From Campylobacterales bacterium (GTDB lineage: Bacteria; Campylobacterota; Campylobacteria; Campylobacterales; QNZT01), in assembly GCA_015662615.1 (NCBI GenBank), contig DQTU01000351.1, positions 1-9,371 on the forward strand: a stretch of DNA of 9,371 nt. The letters are read 5' to 3'. The translations under genes were made by a program, and so were the position numbers. Below are positions 1 through 6,223 of this stretch, piece after piece (position 1 is the first letter of the stretch; the number at the start of each line of letters is the position of its first letter). The notes beneath the pieces are model-generated. The model did no database searches. It was not told the DNA's origin and saw only the letters and a program-made list of their open reading frames with translations.

Positions 1-470
1 AAATCACCAAGCAGGAGATGATCTTTTCTATAAAATGAATCATCCATGTCAGGTACAATTTTATCTTTTAAAGATGCTTTATTGACAATATTTACAAAGT
101 CTCTTGAAATAAATTTACCATTTGTAAAAATCTTATCATGAACAGTCATAATTTCATTGTTTTTTGCAACAATTTGGAGATCAATATCTAAAAAATAGAT
201 ACTCCATCCAGGCAATTTATCAACTTCTTTCTTTTGACGAATTCTTACCTCTTTAAGTGTAAAATCTTTATTGACACTGATTGCTCTTTTGACATAATCT
301 ATAAGATTTTTATCAATCTTGCTCTCTTTGAGAGGCTCCTCTTTCTGAGTCTTAACTGGCTCTTCCTTTTTAACTTTAGAAGTTTCCTCTTTTTTCTCAT
401 CAGTTTTAGCACAAGCGGTAACACTACTTAATAGTATCGCTATCAATAACTTCGACATCAATCGCGTCAT
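1..470 (-). CDS. Predicted lipoprotein, N-terminal part; probably a thioredoxin-fold (Dsb-like) protein, cut by the window edge
   Basis: The reading frame starts at ATG 470-468 and is still open after 156 codons at the left edge, so the C-terminus is missing. A strong GGGAGGG ribosome binding site lies 5 bases upstream. Residues 1-20 form a lipoprotein signal: basic start (R3, K7), hydrophobic core 8-17 and a lipobox V-T-A-C with the acylated cysteine at Cys20. Residues 21 to about 52 are a Lys/Glu-rich tether with KEEPVK and KEEPLK repeats. The globular part then begins and ends at the edge with HLLLGD, a phrase that in many periplasmic DsbA/DsbC-type proteins comes just before the first strand of the thioredoxin domain. 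The CxxC motif would lie off the window, so a disulfide-handling role is inferred, not seen. The start overlaps the end of fxsA by 47 bases. A second in-frame ATG at 458 has no good ribosome binding site. I am confident of the lipoprotein and unsure of the thioredoxin call. Confidence 0.75.
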   Translation of the reverse strand, partial: MTRLMSKLLIAILLSSVTACAKTDEKKEETSKVKKEEPVKTQKEEPLKESKIDKNLIDYVKRAISVNKDFTLKEVRIRQKKEVDKLPGWSIYFLDIDLQIVAKNNEIMTVHDKIFTNGKFISRDFVNIVNKASLKDKIVPDMDDSFYRKDHLLLGD

Positions 471-834
471 TTTTTCCCTCCCTATATATATTTTTTTTAT
501 TTTTTAAATTTAAAATTTTACTAGCAAATAACTTTCCAAAAAAGCTAAATTGAAGCAACACGCCCAAGATATCACTAAAAAATCCTGGTATTATCAAAAG
601 CACCGCACCGATAAGCGTAAAAAGGCTCATCTTTTGAAAATCCTGAGCAGAAATCGCTCCACTCATAAGACCATTCATGCTCTTAGATAAAGTATATCGA
701 AAATTTGTTAACAAAAACAGACCGATAAATGCACTCACTATAATCTCTAAAAAAGTTAAAAGTCCACCAAGCTGTGAAGCAAACTCAACACTTACTAACA
801 CTTCAATAAATAGATAAATTATAACAAATGGCAT
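424..834 (-). CDS. fxsA: FxsA family inner-membrane protein
   Basis: This 136-residue integral membrane protein has hydrophobic segments at about 1-23, 25-45 and 70-97, followed by a short polar cytoplasmic tail. The family signature is visible as L-I-I-P-G-F-F-S-D-I-L-G (about 79-90), corresponding to the IPGFxTDxxG motif of FxsA, and the tail ends with an acidic D-V-E-V-I-D segment also seen in many homologues. E. coli FxsA is known because overexpression relieves exclusion of phage T7 by the F plasmid; its normal cellular role is unknown. It is somewhat shorter than E. coli FxsA (about 158 residues). The start codon shares one base with the proS stop (TAATG), and GGAG lies 5 bases upstream, so translation is probably coupled to proS. 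C. jejuni has, from memory, an equivalent membrane protein after proS. The family call is good; a functional role should not be read into it. Confidence 0.85.
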   Translation of the reverse strand: MPFVIIYLFIEVLVSVEFASQLGGLLTFLEIIVSAFIGLFLLTNFRYTLSKSMNGLMSGAISAQDFQKMSLFTLIGAVLLIIPGFFSDILGVLLQFSFFGKLFASKILNLKNKKNIYREGKNDAIDVEVIDSDTIK

Positions 835-2291
835 TATAACTCCATTAACCTAGTAAAAATTTCGTCTTTATTTACAATCGTTTTTTCTGATGATTTTCTA
901 TCTACAATTTGAACTCCACCATTAACCAACCCCTTACCTACTATCACAGCTTTTGGAAATCCTAAAAGTTCAAAATCTTTCATTTTAAAACCAAAACGAT
1001 CAGGGCGATCATCTAAAAGTACATTTACCCCTGCATCTTTTAGTTTTTCATAGAGTTCTTCACCAAATGCTTTTTGTGCTTCATCTTTGATATTTGAAAC
1101 CAATATAAAAAGTTCAAAAGGTGTAGTCTCCTTTGTCCATAAACACCCTTTTTCATCATGGTTTTGTTCTATCACGGCGGCTACAAGTCTGCTGACTCCC
1201 ATGCCGTATGTTCCCATCTGATAAGGTTGTGCTTTTCCATTTCTATCTAAGAAAGTTGCATTAAGTACTTTTGAGTAGGTATCTCCAAGTTGGAAAATAT
1301 GTCCTACTTCGATACCTTTTGTGATATTTAATTTCTCGCCACATTTGACACAAATATCACCCTCTTTTACCTCTACTAAATCAATATCTTTTATAACCTG
1401 ATTTACTTCTGAGGGAATCTCATCTAGATCAACCAATTCCAAAGCCCCACAAGCATTTAGAGCTTTAATCTCTTGCAAAGTATCTTCTGTTGAAATTTGA
1501 AATTCTATAAACTCTTGTCTGTCTTCGAATAGTGCTTTTTTATAAATAGATTGATATGCATTAACATCTTTTTCAACACAAACTGCCGCTTCTATATTTG
1601 CAGCATATTCACATCCACTACAAACCACGATATCATCTTCGCCACTATCTGCTAAAACCATCAACTCTTTTGAGCCACTTCCACCGATTGCTCCACTGTC
1701 AGCATCAACTACTCTAAACTCTAAACCTAATCTTTTAAGAATTCTGGAGTAAGTTTTTTCCATAACATCAAATTCTCGTTTTACATCTTCCATGTTTTCA
1801 TGAAAACTATATCCATCTTTCATCAAAAACTCACGACCTCTTAAAAGTCCATATCTTGGTCTCGCTTCATCACGAAATTTTGTATTGATCTGATATAGAT
1901 GTAAAGGAAGTTGTTTATAACTTTTAACACGGCTTCGAACCAAATCCACCATCGCCTCTTCATGCGTTGGTCCTAAAACAAACTCATTATTTTTTCTATC
2001 CTTAAATCTTAAAAGCTCTTTACCAAACTTATCAAATCTTTTACTTTCTTTCCAAAGAGCTGCCGGCGTTATGAACCCTAGCTGAGTCTCTTGTGCTCCG
2101 ACTGCATCCATCTCCTCTTTTATTACTTGACGGATTTTATCAAGAACCATTTTTCCAAGAGGTAAAAAGTTATAGATGCCACTTCCAATTTGAGAAACAA
2201 ATCCTCCTCGAACTAAATAAATATGACTTGGAAGAACAGCATCTTTTGGTGCATCTTTTGTTGTGGGAGCAAATAACTTAGAAAATCTCAA
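834..2291 (-). CDS. proS: Prolyl-tRNA synthetase with a shrunken editing domain
   Basis: Class II aminoacyl-tRNA synthetase that charges tRNA-Pro with proline in the cytoplasm. Visible landmarks: motif 1 region with GSGIYNFLPLG (36-46), GPTHEE (107-112), motif 2 F-R-D-E-A-R-P-R (139-146), GSGSKE (204-209), motif 3 G-M-G-V-S-R (363-368) and the C-terminal anticodon-binding domain with LLDDR (425-429). A four-cysteine zinc-ribbon-like set (C224, C227, C314, C317) brackets the insertion. The protein is 485 residues, whereas full-length bacterial ProS such as E. coli is about 572. The loss falls in the INS editing domain: only about 90 residues separate AANIE (230-234) and GIEVGHIFQLG (326-336), against about 170 in the usual form, and no GPxxxGP-type loop is present. 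The start is TTG, overlapping the hemA stop (TTGA), with AAGGA 6 bases upstream. The N-terminus (MRFSKLFAP, K-D-A, LPSH) fits epsilonproteobacterial ProS. Confidence 0.96.
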   Translation of the reverse strand: MRFSKLFAPTTKDAPKDAVLPSHIYLVRGGFVSQIGSGIYNFLPLGKMVLDKIRQVIKEEMDAVGAQETQLGFITPAALWKESKRFDKFGKELLRFKDRKNNEFVLGPTHEEAMVDLVRSRVKSYKQLPLHLYQINTKFRDEARPRYGLLRGREFLMKDGYSFHENMEDVKREFDVMEKTYSRILKRLGLEFRVVDADSGAIGGSGSKELMVLADSGEDDIVVCSGCEYAANIEAAVCVEKDVNAYQSIYKKALFEDRQEFIEFQISTEDTLQEIKALNACGALELVDLDEIPSEVNQVIKDIDLVEVKEGDICVKCGEKLNITKGIEVGHIFQLGDTYSKVLNATFLDRNGKAQPYQMGTYGMGVSRLVAAVIEQNHDEKGCLWTKETTPFELFILVSNIKDEAQKAFGEELYEKLKDAGVNVLLDDRPDRFGFKMKDFELLGFPKAVIVGKGLVNGGVQIVDRKSSEKTIVNKDEIFTRLMEL

Positions 2292-3613
2292 CGCTCATCC
2301 TTTATTAAATCTTTTTCAATTTGATAATCACACTTATAGATGTCAATTGCTTTTCTCTGCTTAGAGTTCAAACCAAAAAATAGCTGTATTGATTGCACGA
2401 CAGTATCTGCTTGTGGCTGCTCAGCAATAGTCTTTAGTTTTTGAGTGGGAGCGTGTAAAAATGAGTTAAAAGCTTGGTGTACGATCTTTGTTACTTGATC
2501 TTCCACATCTTTGCTGATATACCCTTTTTTAATCGCTTTTTCAATTTCATTGACACTACACTCTCGTGCAATCTCTCTGATCTCTTTTATCATAGGATCG
2601 ACAGAAAGTGTCTGAAGCCATTTGAAAAAGTCTTCTGTAAATTTCCCTACAATCGCATAAGCTTTCCCAGCACTAATCTCTCTTTGTTTGATATTGTCAT
2701 CCATGATAGATCTCAACTCATCAACCGTATAAATATGAATATTTTCACAATCACACTCAGCTATATCTCTTGGAACTGCTATATCAAACCAATGACGATC
2801 AAATGTTGTCTCTTCAATAATTTTTTCATCAATGATAGTGCCTTGTGCTCCAGTTGCAGTAAAAAGAAGTCTATAATGATTCACAAGATTTTTTAATTCT
2901 GAAAATGGCTCAACTGTAACGGTCACATGATCAAGCATTTGAGCTAAATGGTGGGCTTTTTCCATGCTTCTATTAACCAATATAACATTTGCTCCAGAAC
3001 TTGCCAAATGTTTTGCAGTAAGCTCCCCCATCTCACCAGCACCAACAACAACACCTGTATAACCACCAAGATTTCCACCAAAGATCTCTTTAGCTTTAGA
3101 AACTGCAACACTAGCAACGGAAACTGGGTTTTTCGAAATATCTGTAGCACTTCTTACAGCAGCAGAGCATCTAAAGGCATTATGCATGACTCTTGCAATC
3201 TTTTGTCCGCTAAAGCCATTATCATATGAAAAAGCAAATGCCTCTTTGATTTGAGAAACGATTTGTGTCTCACCAAGTACCACACTATCTAATGATGAGA
3301 TAACTTTAAAAAGATGGTGTACTGCATCTACATCTGTATGAACTTCACCTTTTTCATCTAACTCATAGGGCAATAGCCTATGGTGATTAATTAATTCAGA
3401 AAGTATAATATCCGATATCTCACCATTTTCTTTCACACTTGCAAGAATTTCAACCCTATTACATGTAGAGATAATCAACACTTCATTCACTGTTTTCAGT
3501 GCAAGAATTTTTCTATAAAACTCTTTAAACTTTTCTTCATCATTAAAAGCCAACTTCTCTCTTATCTCGATAGGTGTATTTTTATGCGTAAAACTAAGCG
3601 TCACATAATGCAT
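2288..3613 (-). CDS. hemA: Glutamyl-tRNA reductase
   Basis: Reduces glutamyl-tRNA(Glu) to glutamate-1-semialdehyde with NADPH, the first committed step of C5-pathway tetrapyrrole (heme) synthesis. The catalytic cysteine is Cys51 in S-T-C-N-R-V-E. The substrate-domain signature L-G-E-T-Q-I (113-118) and the N-terminal FTHKNTPIEIREKL pattern are intact. The NADPH Rossmann loop is G191-A-G193-E-M-G196. The C-terminal helical dimerisation domain is present; full length is 441 residues, slightly longer than E. coli HemA (418). I place the start at ATG 3613-3611, which shares one base with the upstream stop (TGATG) and has AGAGGG 7 bases upstream. A TTG one codon earlier (3616) is possible but sits only 4 bases from the ribosome binding site. 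It lies between the polyprenyl synthase gene and proS with overlaps on both sides, so it is co-transcribed with them. Its substrate is a charged tRNA, which makes the pairing with a tRNA synthetase gene plausible but not necessarily functional. Confidence 0.97.
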   Translation of the reverse strand: MHYVTLSFTHKNTPIEIREKLAFNDEEKFKEFYRKILALKTVNEVLIISTCNRVEILASVKENGEISDIILSELINHHRLLPYELDEKGEVHTDVDAVHHLFKVISSLDSVVLGETQIVSQIKEAFAFSYDNGFSGQKIARVMHNAFRCSAAVRSATDISKNPVSVASVAVSKAKEIFGGNLGGYTGVVVGAGEMGELTAKHLASSGANVILVNRSMEKAHHLAQMLDHVTVTVEPFSELKNLVNHYRLLFTATGAQGTIIDEKIIEETTFDRHWFDIAVPRDIAECDCENIHIYTVDELRSIMDDNIKQREISAGKAYAIVGKFTEDFFKWLQTLSVDPMIKEIREIARECSVNEIEKAIKKGYISKDVEDQVTKIVHQAFNSFLHAPTQKLKTIAEQPQADTVVQSIQLFFGLNSKQRKAIDIYKCDYQIEKDLIKDER

Positions 3614-4503
3614 CAAAAATCCCTCTCAATCATCTCTCTCATGACACGCTCTAAGTCACTATTTTTATCAAATGCTATAGCTTCAAGAGCTTCATAACCT
3701 AATTTCTGTGCCAATTCAATAGATTTTAAGACCGCTCCACTCTCCTGCATCTTTGTTCTTATCCATCGAGACTCTTCCCCACTTAACTCTTTTTTATAGA
3801 GAGCATTAAGTGTTTGAGTATCTTCTTGATTCAAAGATTCAAACAGATAGATATAAGGTAGTGTAGTTTTTCCCTCTTTAAAATCAGCAAGTGAAGGTTT
3901 TCCAAGTTGAAGATCGCTCATAGTAATATCTAAAACATCATCAATTATCTGAAATGCAAGCCCAAGATTTTTCCCATAAAGTGCAAATGCCTCTGCATCT
4001 TTACCAGACAAATAGGCTGCACTTTTTGCAGTAGCTTCTATAAGAACCGCAGTTTTTTTATAAATCATCTCAAAATAAAGTGCTTGATCCAAGTTGATGT
4101 TTTCTGAAAGTGTAACATCCATCATCTCACCCACAGAGAGTTTAGCTACAGCATCTGAAATGGCCTCTGAAATTTCTCTATCATATGAAACAAGTTCCAA
4201 AAAACCTTTGGAGTAAAGAATATCACCAAGCATGATAGCAGTCTTATCTCCATAAAGTGCGTTTATAGAGTCACTTCCACGGCGCGTTAATGATTCATCA
4301 ATCACATCATCGTGAAGTAAACTTGCAGCATGAATCATCTCTACAATCGCTGCTAACTTATACGAGCTTTCATTCTCTCCTGCAATTTTGAGAATCAACT
4401 TTGCCCTAAGTCTTTTACCCTTTGACGCATGTGAGTACAACTCCAATGCACTATCATCAACTTCTTTTATAAAGCGTTCTATCTGCGCTTCTATCTCTTC
4501 CAA
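3613..4503 (-). CDS. Long-chain polyprenyl diphosphate synthase (trans-type, IspB-like)
   Basis: Trans-prenyl chain elongation enzyme of the isoprenoid synthase fold, 296 residues. It contains K-G-K-R-L-R (28-33), the first Asp-rich motif D65-D-V-I-D69, R-R-G (74-76), and the second Asp-rich motif D188-D-V-L-D192 followed by GKPSLADFKEGKTTLP-type residues (201-216) that bind the allylic diphosphate. The residue five before the first Asp is alanine (A60) and the nearby positions are small or aliphatic, which favours a long product over C15/C20. In Campylobacterota this would make the side chain of menaquinone (typically MK-6 in this phylum), so a hexaprenyl to octaprenyl product is likely; exact chain length cannot be read from the sequence, so I leave the symbol blank. 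The start is TTG: the frame is closed by a stop at about 4530 upstream and no ATG or GTG lies between. AAAGG is 7 bases upstream, inside the last codons of the preceding gene (4-base gap). Confidence 0.92.
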   Translation of the reverse strand: MEEIEAQIERFIKEVDDSALELYSHASKGKRLRAKLILKIAGENESSYKLAAIVEMIHAASLLHDDVIDESLTRRGSDSINALYGDKTAIMLGDILYSKGFLELVSYDREISEAISDAVAKLSVGEMMDVTLSENINLDQALYFEMIYKKTAVLIEATAKSAAYLSGKDAEAFALYGKNLGLAFQIIDDVLDITMSDLQLGKPSLADFKEGKTTLPYIYLFESLNQEDTQTLNALYKKELSGEESRWIRTKMQESGAVLKSIELAQKLGYEALEAIAFDKNSDLERVMREMIERDF

Positions 4504-4507
4504 TTGC

Positions 4508-4945
4508 CTACCTTTTCTTTCTCTTTGGATCTATAAATTGTACTTCTACCCTCTTTTTAGGATCATAGATAAGTGCATCTATGGTTGCGATATCTTTACT
4601 ATAGTTAGAAAACTGTAACTTTAAAATAACCCTTTGATTTAACTGTTCATAATCCCCCAAAAGGTTCATAGAAATAGAATCTCTTTTATAAACCTTTTGA
4701 AGTACATGCTGCGTTGGATGCCCCTCATAATTCACTAATAAAATCAAAAGTTCATTATGAAAAAGTGTCCACCTAAAAGTTAATTTTCCCTCTAATTTTG
4801 ACTGATTTTCATACTCTTTTTTAATAACTGATATTATAGCAATTTCATCCTTTTTCAACTTAAAGGTATGCGTATAATCCCAATTTACTAAATCCGCTTT
4901 TATTAAAGAGAGACACAAGAGTAAAATCAGTCCAATTTTACTCAT
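4508..4945 (-). CDS. Small exported protein of unknown function
   Basis: I do not recognise a characterised family. The protein is 145 residues, starting at ATG 4945-4943. An upstream in-frame TTG at 4972 would add nine residues in front of the signal sequence and is less likely. Residues 1-17 form a signal peptide: M-S-K, a hydrophobic run of I/L/C/L, then S-L-I-K-A before Asp18, a plausible signal peptidase I site after A17. The mature part is polar and rich in alternating hydrophobic residues, suggesting a beta-rich periplasmic domain. The C-terminus is very basic and contains two near copies of a DPKKR-like segment. The start lies inside the end of the DUF2018 gene (8-base overlap) with no clear ribosome binding site, so translation is probably coupled. 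C. jejuni, as I recall, has a putative exported protein at the same place before its polyprenyl synthase gene, so this is likely a conserved member of the operon. Confidence 0.8.
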   Translation of the reverse strand: MSKIGLILLLCLSLIKADLVNWDYTHTFKLKKDEIAIISVIKKEYENQSKLEGKLTFRWTLFHNELLILLVNYEGHPTQHVLQKVYKRDSISMNLLGDYEQLNQRVILKLQFSNYSKDIATIDALIYDPKKRVEVQFIDPKRKKR

Positions 4946-5222
4946 TTTGAGTAAGAATATTTCCCATATCAACTATATAAAGATTTGTAACAAGTGCATC
5001 TACCTCTTCTTGATTATTCACAACATACCGTCTAATATGTAAATCAACATCTTCATCTGCTTCTAAATCCAAATGTTTTTCCAACATTTTTTCTAACACA
5101 ACAATCTTTTGTAAGTTTGCCGTCATGTAGTACTCTACTAAATTTCTGTTTGCATTAAACATAATATCAAAGTACTTCTTTTCTGGTGTTCCCCCGAACA
5201 AATCATCATCTTCTAAAAACAT
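4938..5222 (-). CDS. DUF2018 family protein (HP0242-like)
   Basis: Small cytoplasmic protein of 94 residues, mostly helical, with no signal peptide or membrane segment. The acidic N-terminus followed by F-G-G-T-P-E-K-K (9-16) and F-D-I-M-F-N-A (18-24), and the C-terminal D-M-G-N-I-L-T-Q-N-E (85-94), match what I recall of H. pylori HP0242 (for example its ending S-M-A-N-I-L-S-G-N-E), the structural representative of DUF2018. HP0242 is known as an intertwined, pseudo-knotted helical homodimer of unknown function. The family appears confined to Campylobacterota, making this gene a good taxonomic marker. The start ATG has AAGGGG 6 bases upstream and a strong promoter about 30 bases before it, so it is probably the first gene of the operon that runs leftwards through the polyprenyl synthase gene, hemA, proS and fxsA. 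Its position suggests high, constitutive expression, but no function can be assigned. Confidence 0.88.
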   Translation of the reverse strand: MFLEDDDLFGGTPEKKYFDIMFNANRNLVEYYMTANLQKIVVLEKMLEKHLDLEADEDVDLHIRRYVVNNQEEVDALVTNLYIVDMGNILTQNE

Positions 5223-5252
5223 ATTTTTCCCCTTATGGTATTTTGAATAAAT

Positions 5253-5261
5253 ATTATAGCA
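5253..5261 (-). promoter_or_regulatory. Extended -10 promoter driving the DUF2018-hemA-proS operon
   Basis: On the minus strand the sequence reads TGCTATAAT, a perfect extended -10 element (TGn plus TATAAT). It begins directly after the dus stop codon. The start of transcription would be near 5246, giving a leader of about 24 bases that contains the AAGGGG ribosome binding site. No convincing -35 hexamer lies at 16-18 bases; the upstream region is T-rich instead, as is usual for sigma-70 promoters in Campylobacter and Helicobacter. Confidence 0.75.
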
Positions 5262-6194
5262 TTATTGGCTAAAAAATGCTTCAATTTCTTCTCGCATGAG
5301 GACTTGGCAATCTATTCTATTAATCTTATCTCTAAATAAGGAGGCATTAGACATAGACTTTGAGTAAGTATGCAAATGTTTTCTAAAAATAGTCACACCT
5401 TTATCTCCATAAAAATTAACCATAGCATCAAAATGCTCCAATACAATTTCTTTAATCATCTCTTTTTTTACACTTTTTAAACCATTTTTAATTTGATAAA
5501 AAAGCCAAGGATTTCCAATAGCTCCTCGCCCTATCATGATACCATCACATCCCGTATACGCTTTAACATGATTTGCAATCTCTAAAGTTGTAATATCCCC
5601 ATTAGCTATCACAGGAATTTTTACCGCATCTTTTGCCTCTTTAATTGCATCATAATCAATTTCTGACTTATATCTCCCTGCACGTGTTCTTCCATGAAAA
5701 GTAACATAATCTGCACCAGCATTCTCACAAGCTAATGCAATCTTATCAGGATACTTCTCGTTGAAACCAAGTCTAGTTTTAACACTTGTATACTCTTTAT
5801 TTGAATATTTTTTAATAGTCTCAACGATACGAGATAGTTGTGGTAAATCCTCAAGCAAAGAAGATCCACAACTCTGACCTACAACCTTTGGCGCTGGACA
5901 CCCGCAATTTAGATCAATACCATCAATTCCTTCAATATCATTTAAAATCTCTACAGCTTTTTGAGCTACTTCAGGGCTACCTGCAGCAATTTGCACAATA
6001 TAAGGGATCTCCATTGGCGATTTTTCTAACATTTTAAAAGTTCTTGCGGAATTATATATGAGCGCATTGGCACTAATCATCTCAGAAACAGTAACATCCA
6101 CACCAAACTTTTTAACAACAGAACGAAAAGGGAGATCTGTATACCCAGCAAGAGGAGCTAAAAAAATAATATCTTTTTTAGAAAAATCAATCAA
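5262..6194 (-). CDS. tRNA-dihydrouridine synthase (DusB-like)
   Basis: FMN-dependent enzyme that reduces specific uridines to dihydrouridine in the tRNA D-loop using NADPH. The 310-residue protein has the TIM-barrel and helical layout of the family: A-P-L-A-G-Y-T-D (13-20) at the FMN site, S-E-M-I-S-A (37-42), the catalytic region N-C-G-C-P-A-P-K-V (96-104) with Cys99 as the expected general acid, V-K-T-R-L-G (138-143), H-G-R-T-R (167-171), N-G-D-I (198-201) and the phosphate-binding I-G-R-G-A-I-G-N-P-W (221-230). The motifs are closest to DusB/NifR3; which uridine it modifies cannot be read. The start is TTG at 6194-6192: an in-frame TAG closes the frame a few codons upstream, no ATG is available, and AGG lies 8 bases before. 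The first residues (MIDFSKK) look native. The upstream gap holds a structured GC-rich element, so expression may be uncoupled from the membrane protein gene before it. Confidence 0.94.
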   Translation of the reverse strand: MIDFSKKDIIFLAPLAGYTDLPFRSVVKKFGVDVTVSEMISANALIYNSARTFKMLEKSPMEIPYIVQIAAGSPEVAQKAVEILNDIEGIDGIDLNCGCPAPKVVGQSCGSSLLEDLPQLSRIVETIKKYSNKEYTSVKTRLGFNEKYPDKIALACENAGADYVTFHGRTRAGRYKSEIDYDAIKEAKDAVKIPVIANGDITTLEIANHVKAYTGCDGIMIGRGAIGNPWLFYQIKNGLKSVKKEMIKEIVLEHFDAMVNFYGDKGVTIFRKHLHTYSKSMSNASLFRDKINRIDCQVLMREEIEAFFSQ

Positions 6195-6223
6195 TACAAA
6201 AACCTAATGAAGAAAATTTATCA

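Noticed and set aside
234..431. Plus-strand open frame with hydrophobic residues opposite the lipoprotein gene
   Set aside because: It is antisense to a gene with a strong ribosome binding site and signal peptide; the apparent hydrophobicity comes from reading Lys/Glu-rich codons in reverse.
834..2291. ProS as a frameshifted or broken gene because of its short length
   Set aside because: The frame is continuous, all catalytic motifs are present on both sides of the short insertion, and the loss is confined to one domain, so it looks like a functional shortened enzyme rather than a pseudogene.
2474..2896. A 140-codon plus-strand open frame inside hemA
   Set aside because: It lies fully antisense to a well-conserved gene, has no homology-like motifs, and its composition (many Cys, Phe, Ile, Asn) is what the reverse of an AT-rich gene produces.
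2948..3229. Plus-strand and alternative-frame minus-strand open frames inside hemA
   Set aside because: Both are shadows of the hemA coding sequence, with no ribosome binding site and no recognisable protein features.
4945..4972. TTG at 4972 as the start of the small exported protein
   Set aside because: It would place nine extra residues, including an acidic one, before a typical signal peptide, and it overlaps DUF2018 further without a ribosome binding site.
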